A stretch of 64,000 bases of DNA from an uncultured Erythrobacter sp. Lineage in GTDB: Bacteria; Pseudomonadota; Alphaproteobacteria; Sphingomonadales; Sphingomonadaceae. The DNA is taken from the NCBI GenBank assembly GCA_947488155.1, contig CANKYK010000002.1, positions 564,001 through 628,000 on the forward strand, given 5' to 3'. Positions 16,955 through 25,835 of the stretch are shown in pieces (the first letter of the stretch is position 1; every line of letters begins with the position of its first letter). The translations under genes were made by a program, and so were the position numbers. The notes below the pieces were generated by a model, which saw nothing but the letters and a program-made list of their open reading frames with translations, was not told where the DNA came from and ran no database searches.

Positions 16955-17764
16955 GTGGCGCTGAACCCCACTGACGGAAAATCTCCCAAAGACGATAAGG
17001 CAGCAAAGAAGGCGGCAGAAGACGAAGTCATTCTGCGCGAAATCGATGAAGCCGTTCGCAAGGATGATTTGGAGCAATTCGGCAAGAAATATGGCACCGT
17101 TCTAATCGGCGGTGTGACTGCGATTTTGCTCGCCTTTGGCGGCTATCTGTATTGGGATGGCCAGCAGGAAAAGGCGCGCGAAGAGCAATCAGAATTGCTG
17201 ACTAGGGCGCTGGATCAGGCCGAAGCTGGAGAATTCGCTGCGGCAAGCGAAGTGGCATCGGAGCTGCCCGCTGATAGCGGCGCCGGTGCGCAGGCAAGTG
17301 CGCTGATGCTGCAAGCAAGCGCGGCATTGGAGCAAGGCGAGACAGCCAAAGCGGTTGAGTTGTTCGGTCAATTGGCCGGTGACGCAGACGCGCCGCCTGC
17401 TTTGCGCGATCTTGCCACCATTCGCGAGGTCGCGAGCAATTTTGACGAGCGTGAGCCGGCTGATGTTATCGCCAAGCTCAGCGATTTGGCGGTGCCCGGC
17501 AATGCATTTTTTGGCAGTGCAGGTGAGCTGACCGCGATGGCGCATATGAAGGCCGGCAATGATGCGGCCGCCGGCGCGATGTTCGCGGCGATTGCCAAGC
17601 AAGAAGGCGTGCCGGAAACACTGCAAGCCCGCGCCCGGCAAATGGCCGGTCTGCTGGGTGTGGACGCAATCGAAGATCCAGAAGAGCTGCTCGTAGAAGA
17701 AGGCGTTCTGGATGCCGATGGAGCCCCAGTGGGCGCGCCTGCTGGTGCACCAACGGGGCCGTAA
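16955..17764 (+). CDS. YfgM-like tetratricopeptide membrane protein
   Basis: 269 residues from GTG 16955, which has GGAAAG upstream; the TTG at 16883 gives a 24-residue non-conserved leader. Structure: Lys-rich cytoplasmic N-terminus (1-48), one membrane helix about 50-68 (GTVLIGGVTAILLAFGGYLY), then helical TPR-like repeats to about 240 and a Gly/Ala/Pro tail. This is the layout of YfgM, an ancillary protein of the SecYEG translocon and periplasmic chaperone network. Immediate upstream neighbour of bamB, as in many proteobacteria, which supports the assignment. Confidence 0.83.
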   Translation: MALNPTDGKSPKDDKAAKKAAEDEVILREIDEAVRKDDLEQFGKKYGTVLIGGVTAILLAFGGYLYWDGQQEKAREEQSELLTRALDQAEAGEFAAASEVASELPADSGAGAQASALMLQASAALEQGETAKAVELFGQLAGDADAPPALRDLATIREVASNFDEREPADVIAKLSDLAVPGNAFFGSAGELTAMAHMKAGNDAAAGAMFAAIAKQEGVPETLQARARQMAGLLGVDAIEDPEELLVEEGVLDADGAPVGAPAGAPTGP

Positions 17765-17840
17765 GTGAATTGCAATAGGGTTGCAAACCTTGGGGATACA
17801 GCGCGCGGATTTTCGCGGCACAAATGGTCTGATTGGACGA

Positions 17841-19190
17841 ATGATGACGACGGTTAAACATACAACACGCATGGCTCTTCTTGGCGGCGCAATGGCTGCT
17901 GTACTGAGCGGTTGCGGCGGCGGCCTGTTTGGCGGCGGTGAAACAAAGGCGACCCCAACTATTGGTGCGCGCACTCCGATCCTTTCGCGAATTGAAAGCG
18001 GTGCGAGCGTTGATCCGACCTTGGCTCAAGTGACCGTGGTGCTGCCTCCGGCGCAGACGAACACCGAATGGGCGCAAGTTGGCGGCTCTGCAGCGAAATC
18101 ATACGGGCACCTCACCTTGTCTGACACGCCGACGAAGGCCTGGACTGCGAAGATTGCTGGCGCGACCGACCGAGTGCGTCTTGCCGCAACCCCGGTTGTT
18201 GGCGGCGGTTCGCTGTTCGCTGTTGGTTCTGACGGAGCGATCCACAGCTTTGACGCGAAGACCGGCGCTCAGCGTTGGGAAGTCGCGCCATCGATGGAAG
18301 ACAATCTGCGCTCTGCGGCCTTTGGCGGCGGCGTCAGCTATGCTGGTGGCCGGGTCTATGCGACCAATGGTACCGGCGATGTAAAGGCATTGAATGCCGA
18401 TACCGGCGAAGAGATTTGGAGCGTTAAACCCTCCGGCCCGCTGCGCGGTTCGCCAACGATTGCCTTCGGCCAAGTTTATGTGATGACGCAGGACAACCAG
18501 GTAATCGCGCTTGATGCGAATTCCGGCGAGCTGTTGTGGAACGATTCGGGATCGGCAACACAGGCCGGCGTGTTCGGCGTGGCGGCCCCTGCGGCTGGCC
18601 AAGGCACCGTGATCGCTGGCTATTCCAGCGGTGAATTGTCGGCCTATCGTTATGAGAATGGTCGCACTTTGTGGTCCGATGCGCTGTCACGCACCAATAT
18701 CTCGACCCAGGTTGGCTCGCTGACCGATATTGATGCCGATCCGATCATCGATTCAGGCCGGGTATACGCGCTTGGCCAGGGCGGTCGGATGGCTGCGTAT
18801 GAGCTGGTCACCGGACAGCGGATTTGGGAATTGAACCTAGCCGGTATTTCCACCCCGGCGATTGCGGGCGAGTGGATATTCACACTGACCGATGACGCGC
18901 GCCTCCTGGCGATTGCGCGCTCAACTGGGCGCGTGCGCTGGATCACCCAGCTGCAAAGCTTCCGCAATGAGGAAAAGAAGAAAGACGCTATCTTCTGGAC
19001 CGGCCCGGTTTTGGCCGGCGGTCAATTGTGGGTCGCAAGCTCTCGCGGTGCGCTTTACCGGGTCAGCAGCGGTGAGGGCTCAGCTCAGACTTTTGCGGAG
19101 CTTAAGGACCCAGTCAGCCTGCCTCCTATCGTAGCCGATAACATGCTATATTTGCTCGACGACAGCGGCACAATCCACGCCTGGCGGTAA
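17841..19190 (+). CDS. bamB: Outer membrane protein assembly factor BamB
   Basis: Lipoprotein subunit of the BAM complex that folds beta-barrel proteins into the outer membrane. 449 residues from ATG 17841; lipobox LSGC places the lipidated Cys near residue 25. The rest is an eight-blade beta-propeller made of PQQ-like repeats, for example FAVGSDGAIHSFDAKTGAQRWE, VYATNGTGDVKALNADTG and VYVMTQDNQVIALDANSG. Upstream is the YfgM-like gene (76 bases); in many bacteria der follows, but here it does not. Confidence 0.92.
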   Translation: MMTTVKHTTRMALLGGAMAAVLSGCGGGLFGGGETKATPTIGARTPILSRIESGASVDPTLAQVTVVLPPAQTNTEWAQVGGSAAKSYGHLTLSDTPTKAWTAKIAGATDRVRLAATPVVGGGSLFAVGSDGAIHSFDAKTGAQRWEVAPSMEDNLRSAAFGGGVSYAGGRVYATNGTGDVKALNADTGEEIWSVKPSGPLRGSPTIAFGQVYVMTQDNQVIALDANSGELLWNDSGSATQAGVFGVAAPAAGQGTVIAGYSSGELSAYRYENGRTLWSDALSRTNISTQVGSLTDIDADPIIDSGRVYALGQGGRMAAYELVTGQRIWELNLAGISTPAIAGEWIFTLTDDARLLAIARSTGRVRWITQLQSFRNEEKKKDAIFWTGPVLAGGQLWVASSRGALYRVSSGEGSAQTFAELKDPVSLPPIVADNMLYLLDDSGTIHAWR

Positions 19191-19229
19191 GCAGCACTGT
19201 CGCACACCAGCGGCAAGCAAATTTACCAT

Positions 19230-19267
19230 TTGAGGCGCGCTGTTCCTGTCCGGGACGGCGCGCTCAA
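19230..19267 (+). terminator. Strong hairpin after bamB (terminator-like, no clean U-tract)
   Basis: GCGCGCTGTTCC (19235-19246) pairs with GGGACGGCGCGC (19252-19263) over 12 bp with two G-U pairs and a 5-base loop, extended by TTGA/TCAA flanks with one bulged G. It lies 39 bases past the bamB stop. The following bases are TCTATCG rather than a U-run, so it may be a weak terminator or a transcript-protecting stem. Confidence 0.5.
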
Positions 19268-19310
19268 TCTATCGAAGCTGTTAACCCATTCGCGCTAGGG
19301 CCGAAGCTCT

Positions 19311-20705
19311 ATGAGTGCGACCACACACAATACCGGCGATAGCGCCATGACGCAGGTCAAAGTTTTGCCTGCCAGCGATGTATCCGCTGGCGTGGGGCTG
19401 GCCGGTCTGCTGGGCCTGTTCGTATGGCTGCTGTTTTGCCGCACTTACCCGATCACCGCTGAATTTCTCGACCTTCCCGGCCAGCGCGATGTGTTGTCTG
19501 GTCCCTATGCTGCGCTGACTGCCATGCTGTTCACCGCCGGACCAATGGCGATTTGGTCAATCTTGGTTGATCGTGTGCATTTGCGCCCTTCGACCGGACT
19601 TGATTGGTCGAGCAAACGTTCGGTGGCCGACGTGATTGATGTTTCGGTTGTCAAAATCGCCGGGCTGTGGGCAACCTGGGCCATTATCGGCGGATTGTAC
19701 TGCCTTGCTCGGTGGTATTGGAGCGGCCAATATCTCTTTGCAATGGAGGTGCTGGCACTCGCTGCAATCCCGCTGTTTGTGCTGTCTGTGCCCTATGTGA
19801 TCTGGCTGGATCGCTACATGGTCAATCCGCGTGACGGCGCGTGGCATTTTGGAGCAATGCTGATCGGGCGTGAGGCGTCTGACCTTGAGCAGGTTAAAAA
19901 GCACTGGCGTGCGTGGGTCATCAAAGGGTTCTTCGGGGCCTTTATGATCTCCATTCTGCCGGGCGGCTGGGCGCAGATTGTTGAGGCAGATCTTGCCGCG
20001 ATTGTCAGCAATCCGGTGGAGCTGGGCCTGATCCTGATCGCCCTGCTGTTTGTGATCGACGTGCAGATCGGCACGGTTGGCTATCTCTTCACCATGCGGC
20101 CGCTGGATGCGCATATCCGCTCTGGCAATCCGTTTCTGGCGGGCTGGCTGGCGGCATTGATCTGCTATCCACCATTTGTATGGGGCATCATCGGCAATGG
20201 CCAGGTGCTCAGCTATGAACACAATGTCGCAGGTTGGGGGCACTGGTTCGATGGCAATTCGGCAATGCTGTGGGCTTGGGCAGTATGGCTCGTCTTCCTC
20301 ACCGGGGTTTACGCCTGGGCGACGGTCGCGTTTGGCATCCGCTTTTCCAATCTCACCTATCGCGGCGTACTGACCAATGGGCCGTATCGCTTTACCCGGC
20401 ATCCGGCGTATCTCAGCAAGAACCTGTTCTGGTGGTGCTCTGTAATGCCGTTTCTGGTCACCAATGGATCGATGACGGATGCGATCCGCAACACGTTCTT
20501 CCTACTGGCGGTGAACGCGATCTATTATTGGCGTGCACGCACGGAGGAGGCGCATCTGCTGGCCGAGGATCCGAAATACCGTGAATATTACGATTGGATG
20601 GAAGAGCACGGGGGCATCACCTCGCGCCTTGCAAAGCTGAAACGTTTTGCTCTTCGCCGTGGTCGGCGCGATGTTAGCGATGCTGTCGCGGAACCCGCGG
20701 AGTAG
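19311..20705 (+). CDS. Polytopic membrane protein with C-terminal ICMT/PEMT-like methyltransferase domain
   Basis: 464 residues with about eight to ten hydrophobic helices. The C-terminal part carries the isoprenylcysteine/phospholipid methyltransferase signature: GPYRFTRHPAYLSKNLFWW (about 358-376, R-H-P-x-Y) and RTEEAHLLAEDPKYREY (about 406-422, E-E-x-x-L), which form the SAM site in that family. The N-terminal 330 residues have no recognised domain. The substrate is unknown; a membrane lipid is likely. ATG 19311 is the first start; ATG 19347 (MTQVKVLP) is an alternative. It occupies the place where der often follows bamB. Confidence 0.72.
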   Translation: MSATTHNTGDSAMTQVKVLPASDVSAGVGLAGLLGLFVWLLFCRTYPITAEFLDLPGQRDVLSGPYAALTAMLFTAGPMAIWSILVDRVHLRPSTGLDWSSKRSVADVIDVSVVKIAGLWATWAIIGGLYCLARWYWSGQYLFAMEVLALAAIPLFVLSVPYVIWLDRYMVNPRDGAWHFGAMLIGREASDLEQVKKHWRAWVIKGFFGAFMISILPGGWAQIVEADLAAIVSNPVELGLILIALLFVIDVQIGTVGYLFTMRPLDAHIRSGNPFLAGWLAALICYPPFVWGIIGNGQVLSYEHNVAGWGHWFDGNSAMLWAWAVWLVFLTGVYAWATVAFGIRFSNLTYRGVLTNGPYRFTRHPAYLSKNLFWWCSVMPFLVTNGSMTDAIRNTFFLLAVNAIYYWRARTEEAHLLAEDPKYREYYDWMEEHGGITSRLAKLKRFALRRGRRDVSDAVAEPAE

Positions 20706-20708
20706 CCA

Positions 20709-21011
20709 CTAAATCAGCGAACTGCCCTCGTCAGACTGGTATTTGACCACCTCGCTGACTTTCACGTCGAGCGACGCAATCGCAGCCTGAAACTCGGCCA
20801 TATGCGGGGTCTGAAAATGGGCAGTGAGCGCGGCGTCATCTTGCCATTTTTCAACGATGTGCATCACGCTGGGATCGAGGACGTCGAGCGCATAGGAATA
20901 TTCGATGCAGCCTTCCTCTGCGTTGGAGGCCGTTACCATTGCTGCAAGGGCATCGCGCGCGGCATCAATCGCGCCGTTTCCGACTGTGGCTTTACCGATG
21001 ACGATCAGCAT
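20709..21011 (-). CDS. Antibiotic biosynthesis monooxygenase (ABM) domain protein
   Basis: 100-residue single ABM domain, dimeric alpha-beta barrel, YgiN-like. Typical features: MLIVIGKATV first strand, EEGCIEYSYALDVLDPSVMHIVEKWQDDAALTAHFQTPHM (about 36-75), with the conserved E-x-W and H-x-x-T-x-H region. Such proteins oxidise quinols or act as heme/flavin-free monooxygenases; the substrate here is unknown. It follows gshA by 27 bases on the same strand and is likely co-transcribed with rsmE and gshA. Confidence 0.87.
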   Translation of the reverse strand: MLIVIGKATVGNGAIDAARDALAAMVTASNAEEGCIEYSYALDVLDPSVMHIVEKWQDDAALTAHFQTPHMAEFQAAIASLDVKVSEVVKYQSDEGSSLI

Positions 21012-21038
21012 GATTAATTCCTTAGTTGAGGGGTAGCG

Positions 21039-22412
21039 TTAGAAGCTGTGTTCGTAGACGCGGGTGATGTCACCGTTCCACTCGCCGTTATACAGATCGA
21101 GCAGGCGCTGGGCTGGCACTTTGCCGCTGGCGACGATTTCATCGAGCGTTTCGAGGAAACCGGTTTCATTGTCACCGCTGGAATTGAGCGCCGCGCGGGA
21201 TTTGAGACCCTGCCGGGCAATCGCCAGAACATCGCGGCCCAGATCCTGCATCGTTCCCTTTCCGCCAGGCAGCGGGGTGTCGAGCGCCAATTTTGGTGCG
21301 CCATCGCGCAGCGCCGCGCGCTCTTCCATCGACCAGTCTTTGACCAGATCCCATGCGGCATCCAGCGCTCCTTGATCGTACAGCAAGCCGACCCAAAACG
21401 CGGGCAGGGCGCAAATACGGCTCCATGGGCCGCCATCTGCGCCGCGCATTTCAAGGAAGCTCTTCAGGCGCACTTCTGGGAATGCGGTGGAGAGATGGTC
21501 CCACCAATCGCTTTGCGTCGGGCGCTCACTGGGCAGTGCCGGCAGTTTACCGTCTAGAAAATCGCGGAAGGACTGGCCCGCCGCATCGATGTATTGGCCA
21601 TCGCGGAACACGAAATACATCGGCACATCGAGCATATATTCCGCCCAGCGCTCATAGCCAAAGCCGTCCTCAAATACGAATGGCAGCATGCCGGTGCGAT
21701 GCGGATCGGTATCGGACCAGATATGGCTGCGATAGGACAGGTATCCGTTAGGTTTGCCCTCGGTGAATGGCGAGTTTGCAAACAGCGCCGTCGCCAACGG
21801 TTGCAACGCCAGACCGGTGCGGAATTTCTGCGCCATATCCGCCTCTGACGAATAGTCGAGATTGACTTGAATGGTGCAGGTTCTCAGCATCATATCGAGG
21901 CCAAGATTGCCGACTTTCGGCATGTGCCGCATCATGATGCCATAGCGGCCCTTAGGCATCACGGGCAGTTCCTCGCGGGTCTTATCCGCCCACATACCAA
22001 GGCCGAGGAAGCCAACGCCGCAGCGCTCGCCCACTTCCTTAACTTGCTCTAGGTGGCGGCCCGTTTCCGCGCAGGTCTGGTGCAGATTGCTCAGCGGTGC
22101 GCCTGATAATTCCAGCTGTCCAGCAGGCTCCAGGCTGACTGCGCCATCTTCGCCTTTCAGCGCGATGACATTGCCATTTTCCTCAACCGGCTCCCAGTCG
22201 AACTCCCGCATATTCATCAGCATGTCACGGATGCCGCAGGGTTCATCATAGGACGGCGCGCGGAAATCGTCGCGCTTGAAGACCAGTTTCTCGTGCTCGG
22301 TGCCGATCCGCCAATCGCTTTTTGGCTTCTCCCCTCCAAGCATTGGGGCAACCAATTGGTCGATGGATTCGATGATGGGGTCGTGTTCCCCACTGGCCTC
22401 GCGCGTGCTCAT
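21039..22412 (-). CDS. gshA: Glutamate-cysteine ligase (GCS2, plant/alphaproteobacterial type)
   Basis: Rate-limiting enzyme of glutathione synthesis. 457 residues. Family motifs: WRIGTEHEKLVF (about 33-44), GAVSLEPAGQLELSGAPL (about 88-105, metal and glutamate site), TCTIQVNLDY (about 180-189), SYRSHIW, and LEMRGADGGPW (about 319-329). This type differs from the gammaproteobacterial GshA and resembles plant GCL. It lies in a same-strand run rsmE-gshA-ABM, with gaps of 63 and 27 bases. Confidence 0.93.
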   Translation of the reverse strand: MSTREASGEHDPIIESIDQLVAPMLGGEKPKSDWRIGTEHEKLVFKRDDFRAPSYDEPCGIRDMLMNMREFDWEPVEENGNVIALKGEDGAVSLEPAGQLELSGAPLSNLHQTCAETGRHLEQVKEVGERCGVGFLGLGMWADKTREELPVMPKGRYGIMMRHMPKVGNLGLDMMLRTCTIQVNLDYSSEADMAQKFRTGLALQPLATALFANSPFTEGKPNGYLSYRSHIWSDTDPHRTGMLPFVFEDGFGYERWAEYMLDVPMYFVFRDGQYIDAAGQSFRDFLDGKLPALPSERPTQSDWWDHLSTAFPEVRLKSFLEMRGADGGPWSRICALPAFWVGLLYDQGALDAAWDLVKDWSMEERAALRDGAPKLALDTPLPGGKGTMQDLGRDVLAIARQGLKSRAALNSSGDNETGFLETLDEIVASGKVPAQRLLDLYNGEWNGDITRVYEHSF

Positions 22413-22475
22413 GCGAGTTGCCTTAGAAAACCCGATTGCCGCTGGGAAGATAAAATTGAGTTTTGTGCAAGCAAG

Positions 22476-23246
22476 TCATTCTACATCGTTCCAGTCACCG
22501 GCCTCCGCCATCCACACTGATAGCGCTGCGATTGCGGCGGTTTCTCCGCGCAAAATGCGCGGGCCTAGACTGATCGCTTTGGCCTGTGGGTGGGTGCGAA
22601 TGGTCTCCCGCTCGGCATCGTCAAATCCGCCTTCTGGACCGACTAAGATGGCGGCTGGTCCCTCGGTGTATACGAAGGCATCGGCCGCCAATTCACCGCC
22701 CATTTCATCGGCAAAGAACAGCGCGCGATCCGATGGCCAATCGCGCAGCATCGGCTCCAGTTTCATCGGCGCGTGCAATTCAGGCAGGGCGGTGCGAGCG
22801 CATTGTTCCGCCGCCTCAATCGTGAGTGCCCGCGCCCGGTCCAGGTTAAGCTTATCTGCGACGCAGCGACGCGTAATAACCGGCTGGATCCGCGCCGCGC
22901 CCAACTCTGTCGCTTTCTCCAGCACCATGTCGAAACGGTCTTTCTTCAGCAGCGCCGGGCACAGCCAGAGATCTGGCACGTCCTCACGCTCGCTCAGCTG
23001 CTCGGCCACTTCCAGTGTAACATCGCGTTTGCCAGCATTTGCGACTCGTGCGGCCCATTCACCGGTCACATTGTCGCACAGGATCACCGCGTCGCCTGCG
23101 GCCACACGCATGACCCGGGCGAGGTAGTGGCCCTGATTGCCATCCAGCCTCAATATCGCTCCTATGGAAAGCGTGTCCTCCACGAACAGGCGCGGCGCGC
23201 TGCGCGGTGGCCAAGCGGGGGTTTTCGGATCATGTGTTGATGCCAT
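22476..23246 (-). CDS. rsmE: 16S rRNA (uracil-1498-N3)-methyltransferase RsmE
   Basis: SPOUT-class SAM methyltransferase acting on U1498 of 16S rRNA in the assembled 30S subunit. 256 residues. N-terminal PUA-like domain (about 18-80, HYLARVMRVAAGD), then the trefoil-knot part with LVGPEGGFDDAE (about 210-221) and LGPRILRGETAAIAAL (about 230-245), both diagnostic. First gene of the rsmE-gshA-ABM run; divergent from the membrane protein at 23293 with 46 bases between starts. Confidence 0.94.
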   Translation of the reverse strand: MASTHDPKTPAWPPRSAPRLFVEDTLSIGAILRLDGNQGHYLARVMRVAAGDAVILCDNVTGEWAARVANAGKRDVTLEVAEQLSEREDVPDLWLCPALLKKDRFDMVLEKATELGAARIQPVITRRCVADKLNLDRARALTIEAAEQCARTALPELHAPMKLEPMLRDWPSDRALFFADEMGGELAADAFVYTEGPAAILVGPEGGFDDAERETIRTHPQAKAISLGPRILRGETAAIAALSVWMAEAGDWNDVE

Positions 23247-23292
23247 AATCAGCGCATTAGACGAGCGGGTGAAGGCCCGCTAGGGGGTGAGT

Positions 23293-23664
23293 ATGACTGC
23301 AAGGACGACCCAATATCTTATCGGCGCTGTGTTCGCCGTACTGGGCGGTTGGGCGCTGCTCTTTCCCCAGTCTGTGATCGATCTGGCCGTGCGACCCGAA
23401 TTTCAAAGCGATGACTATTTGGCGACATTCGCCATGGCATGTTTCGGCGCGCAGGCCTGCCTGTTTGCATTGGTCGCTTTCACAGCCATTTTCACAAAGC
23501 GGACCTTCCTGGCTTATGGGATCGCCCTGCTGCCCTTCTTCGTGTTCAATTACTGGTTCTATTTCAAGGTGCCGCTGCTGACAGAGGTTGGTTTGGTCGA
23601 TTTTGCGGGCAATTCCATCATGCTGGCGCTGTGTTGGCACGGGTGGAGAACGGCTGAGACATGA
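23293..23664 (+). CDS. Small four-helix membrane protein, unknown function
   Basis: 123 residues from ATG 23293 (AGGGGGTG just upstream; GTG 23287 also in frame). Four hydrophobic segments at about 8-27, 45-66, 71-90 and 100-117 separated by short loops; no recognised family, though the pattern resembles small DoxX-like or DUF4345-like proteins. Its TGA overlaps the ATG of ubiA, so it is translationally coupled to ubiquinone synthesis; a functional link is only inferred. Confidence 0.7.
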   Translation: MTARTTQYLIGAVFAVLGGWALLFPQSVIDLAVRPEFQSDDYLATFAMACFGAQACLFALVAFTAIFTKRTFLAYGIALLPFFVFNYWFYFKVPLLTEVGLVDFAGNSIMLALCWHGWRTAET

Positions 23665-24575
23665 GCGAGCAGATCGTCCCTGATAGCGAGCGCAATAGTA
23701 TCTCGGGCGGCCTAATCGCCCGCCTGCCGCAATTGCCGCGCGATCTGGCGCAGCTGGCGCGTTTTGACCGGCCAATCGGTTGGTGGCTGTTATTCTGGCC
23801 GTGCGTGTTTGGCGTTTGGCTGGCCGGGGCGGGAGCGCAGTTTGCGCTGCTCGGATGGATGCTGCTGGGTGCGATTGCGATGCGCGGCGCGGGCTGTGTC
23901 TACAACGATATTGTCGATGCCGATCTGGATAAGCAGGTTGAGCGTACGGCTCTGCGCCCGGTGGCGAGTGGCCGCATTTCAAAAAGGGCAGCATGGGCCT
24001 GGCTGATCGCACTGTGTCTGGTTGGGCTTGTAGTGCTGCTTCAACTGAGGTTCGAGGCGCAAATGGTGGCCTTGGCCAGTCTTGCTCTGGTCGCGGCCTA
24101 TCCATTTATGAAGCGGATTACATGGTGGCCGCAGGCGTGGCTGGGCATGGTGTTTACCTGGGGTCTGCTGGTTGGTTGGGTCAACCTGCGCTTTGACAAT
24201 TGGGACATGCTGGCTGCCGTCTATGCGGGGTGCATCGCCTGGGTGATCGGATTCGATACGATCTATGCCTTGCAAGACCGGGAGGACGATGCGCTGGTCG
24301 GCATCCGCTCATCCGCGCTGCGCATGGGTGCAAGGGTTAGGGGCGGGGTCGCAGGATTTTACGCTGCTACCATCGTGCTGTGGGCGCTCGGGTTCTGGCT
24401 GTACCGACCCGACTGGATTGCCTTGCTCGCCCTGCTTCCCGTCGCGCTCCATCTGCTGTGGCAGGTCTCCACCCTCGATCCCAATGATCCCGACAATCCG
24501 CTGGCCCGGTTTCGCTCCAATCGCTGGGCTGGCGCTTTGATGGCGGCGGCTTGCTTTGTGGTCGGCAATGCCTGA
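23661..24575 (+). CDS. ubiA: 4-hydroxybenzoate polyprenyltransferase UbiA
   Basis: Integral membrane prenyltransferase that attaches the polyprenyl tail to 4-hydroxybenzoate in ubiquinone synthesis. 304 residues, about eight to nine helices. The two Asp-rich, Mg-diphosphate motifs are seen as NDIVDADLDKQVERT (about 82-96) and DTIYALQDREDD (about 201-212). The N-terminus has FDRPIGWWLLFWPC, typical of UbiA. Starts by ATGA overlap with the upstream membrane protein. Confidence 0.94.
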   Translation: MSEQIVPDSERNSISGGLIARLPQLPRDLAQLARFDRPIGWWLLFWPCVFGVWLAGAGAQFALLGWMLLGAIAMRGAGCVYNDIVDADLDKQVERTALRPVASGRISKRAAWAWLIALCLVGLVVLLQLRFEAQMVALASLALVAAYPFMKRITWWPQAWLGMVFTWGLLVGWVNLRFDNWDMLAAVYAGCIAWVIGFDTIYALQDREDDALVGIRSSALRMGARVRGGVAGFYAATIVLWALGFWLYRPDWIALLALLPVALHLLWQVSTLDPNDPDNPLARFRSNRWAGALMAAACFVVGNA

Positions 24576-24587
24576 GGCGCGCACGTA

Positions 24588-25238
24588 ATGTGCAACCTCT
24601 ACCGTATGACTAAGCCCAAGGATGAGCTCGCCGATTGGTTCGTCGCAATCGAAGCTTTGGGCGGCGCGAACTTTGTCAGCGAAGTCTATCCCGGATATCC
24701 AGGTGCGGTGGTGGCCGAGGGGAAGCTCACGCAGATGAGCTGGGGTTTCCCATTGGTGATGAAGGGCAAGAGCGGCCAACCGTTAAAGCCCAAGCCGGTG
24801 AACAATGCCCGCCAAGATAAGCTCAAAAGCACTTTCTGGCGGGCATCGTTTGAAGAGCGCCGCTGTCTTATCCCGGTCACGGCGTGGGCGGAGGCACAAG
24901 GGGCCAAAGGGGCGATGACGCGCACGTGGATGTCTCTGCCCAATAGCGAGCTGTTCGCCTGTGCGGGCCTGTGGCGGCCCAGCGATCAGTGGGGCAATTG
25001 CTACTCCATGGTGATGACCGACAGCGCCGGACCCGCCGCAGCGGTGCACAGCCGAATGCCTGTGTTGCTGAGGCCCGAAGACTACACTGTCTGGCTGTCC
25101 GGTTCTCCGGCGGAGGCTTTTGACCTTTGCCGGGCTTGGAATGGGGCGATTACTATCGACCACACGGATGAGAGCTGGACTCGGAAGGTGGGCGGCGGGG
25201 GCGCTGTATCTAGGCCCACACAATCGAGCCTGTTCTGA
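24588..25238 (+). CDS. SRAP-domain protein (YedK/HMCES type)
   Basis: 216 residues. Proteins of this family covalently cap abasic sites in single-stranded DNA through the N-terminal cysteine exposed after Met removal; here the protein begins Met-Cys-Asn-Leu-Tyr-Arg-Met. Other family residues are NARQDKL (about 67-73), RRCLIPVTAWAEA (about 84-96, position of the conserved Glu) and the catalytic His in VHSRMPVLLRPEDYTVWL (about 147-164). Active in the cytoplasm, protects replication forks. 12 bases after ubiA; perhaps same transcript. Confidence 0.9.
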   Translation: MCNLYRMTKPKDELADWFVAIEALGGANFVSEVYPGYPGAVVAEGKLTQMSWGFPLVMKGKSGQPLKPKPVNNARQDKLKSTFWRASFEERRCLIPVTAWAEAQGAKGAMTRTWMSLPNSELFACAGLWRPSDQWGNCYSMVMTDSAGPAAAVHSRMPVLLRPEDYTVWLSGSPAEAFDLCRAWNGAITIDHTDESWTRKVGGGGAVSRPTQSSLF

Positions 25239-25284
25239 CGGTTGGACGGCGGGCCAAACATCGGTTCGCGCAGCATTGGCTCGT

Positions 25285-25680
25285 TCATGACGCAGCCTCC
25301 GCTGCATAGCTGACCACTTCAAACTCGATCCCGTCCCAGTCGAAAAAATAGAACCTTTTTCCAGGCTCATAATCATCATGGCCAAAGGGTTTGAGGCCAA
25401 CATCCACGACCACTTTCTCCGCTGCATCCAGATCATCCACCATCAGGCCAACATGATTTAATGGTTGCCCCTTGGAGTAATCGCCGGTCACATGATCGCC
25501 GGTGTAAAGCGCCAGATAGGTCTGGCCATTTTCGGGGTCGCCAACGTGGATCGTGCGGCCATATTTTTGGCTGGGGCCGCGCCACCGTTCGCGCCAACCG
25601 AGCAATTGCTTAAACAGATCGGCGCTGCGTTCGGGATCCGTTACCGAGAGATTGGCGTGTTCAATTTGTCCTTTTGGCAT
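25285..25680 (-). CDS. VOC-family (glyoxalase/bleomycin-resistance) protein, probable SoxR target
   Basis: 131 residues, a single two-module VOC domain. Likely metal ligands are H8 (IEHANLSV), H76 (NHVGLMVDD) and E121 (DWDGIEFEVV). It could be a lyase, dioxygenase or binding protein; specificity unknown. Good ribosome site AGGAGG 6 bases before the ATG. The promoter region facing it has the SoxR operator inside a 19-bp spacer between TTGACC and CAGAAT, so induction by redox-cycling compounds is strongly suggested. Divergent from soxR. Confidence 0.85.
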   Translation of the reverse strand: MPKGQIEHANLSVTDPERSADLFKQLLGWRERWRGPSQKYGRTIHVGDPENGQTYLALYTGDHVTGDYSKGQPLNHVGLMVDDLDAAEKVVVDVGLKPFGHDDYEPGKRFYFFDWDGIEFEVVSYAAEAAS

Positions 25681-25782
25681 GAATGCCTCCTATTGATATG
25701 GGCGTATGCGGCCGTGGTTTTTGCGGGTGATGGGGGTGCCGACTGCGCCAATGCAGCGACATCCGAATCACTGAACTTCACA

Positions 25783-25813
25783 ATTCTGCAACCTCAAGCT
25801 AAGTTGAGGTCAA
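25783..25813 (-). promoter_or_regulatory. SoxR-controlled promoter with sox box
   Basis: CCTCAAGCTAAGTTGAGG at 25792-25809 matches the E. coli soxS operator closely, with arms CCTCAA/TTGAGG intact. On the - strand TTGACC (25813-25808) and CAGAAT (25788-25783) form -35 and -10 elements with an overlong 19-bp spacer (25789-25807), the geometry that MerR-family SoxR untwists. It points at the VOC gene. The soxR start lies 26 bases to the other side, so SoxR may also autoregulate. Confidence 0.88.
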
Positions 25814-25835
25814 GCTATTTTGAGAAGGGTTGAAT

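Noticed and set aside
22276..23127. 283-residue + strand frame
   Set aside because: Crosses gshA and rsmE in antisense; both are well supported.
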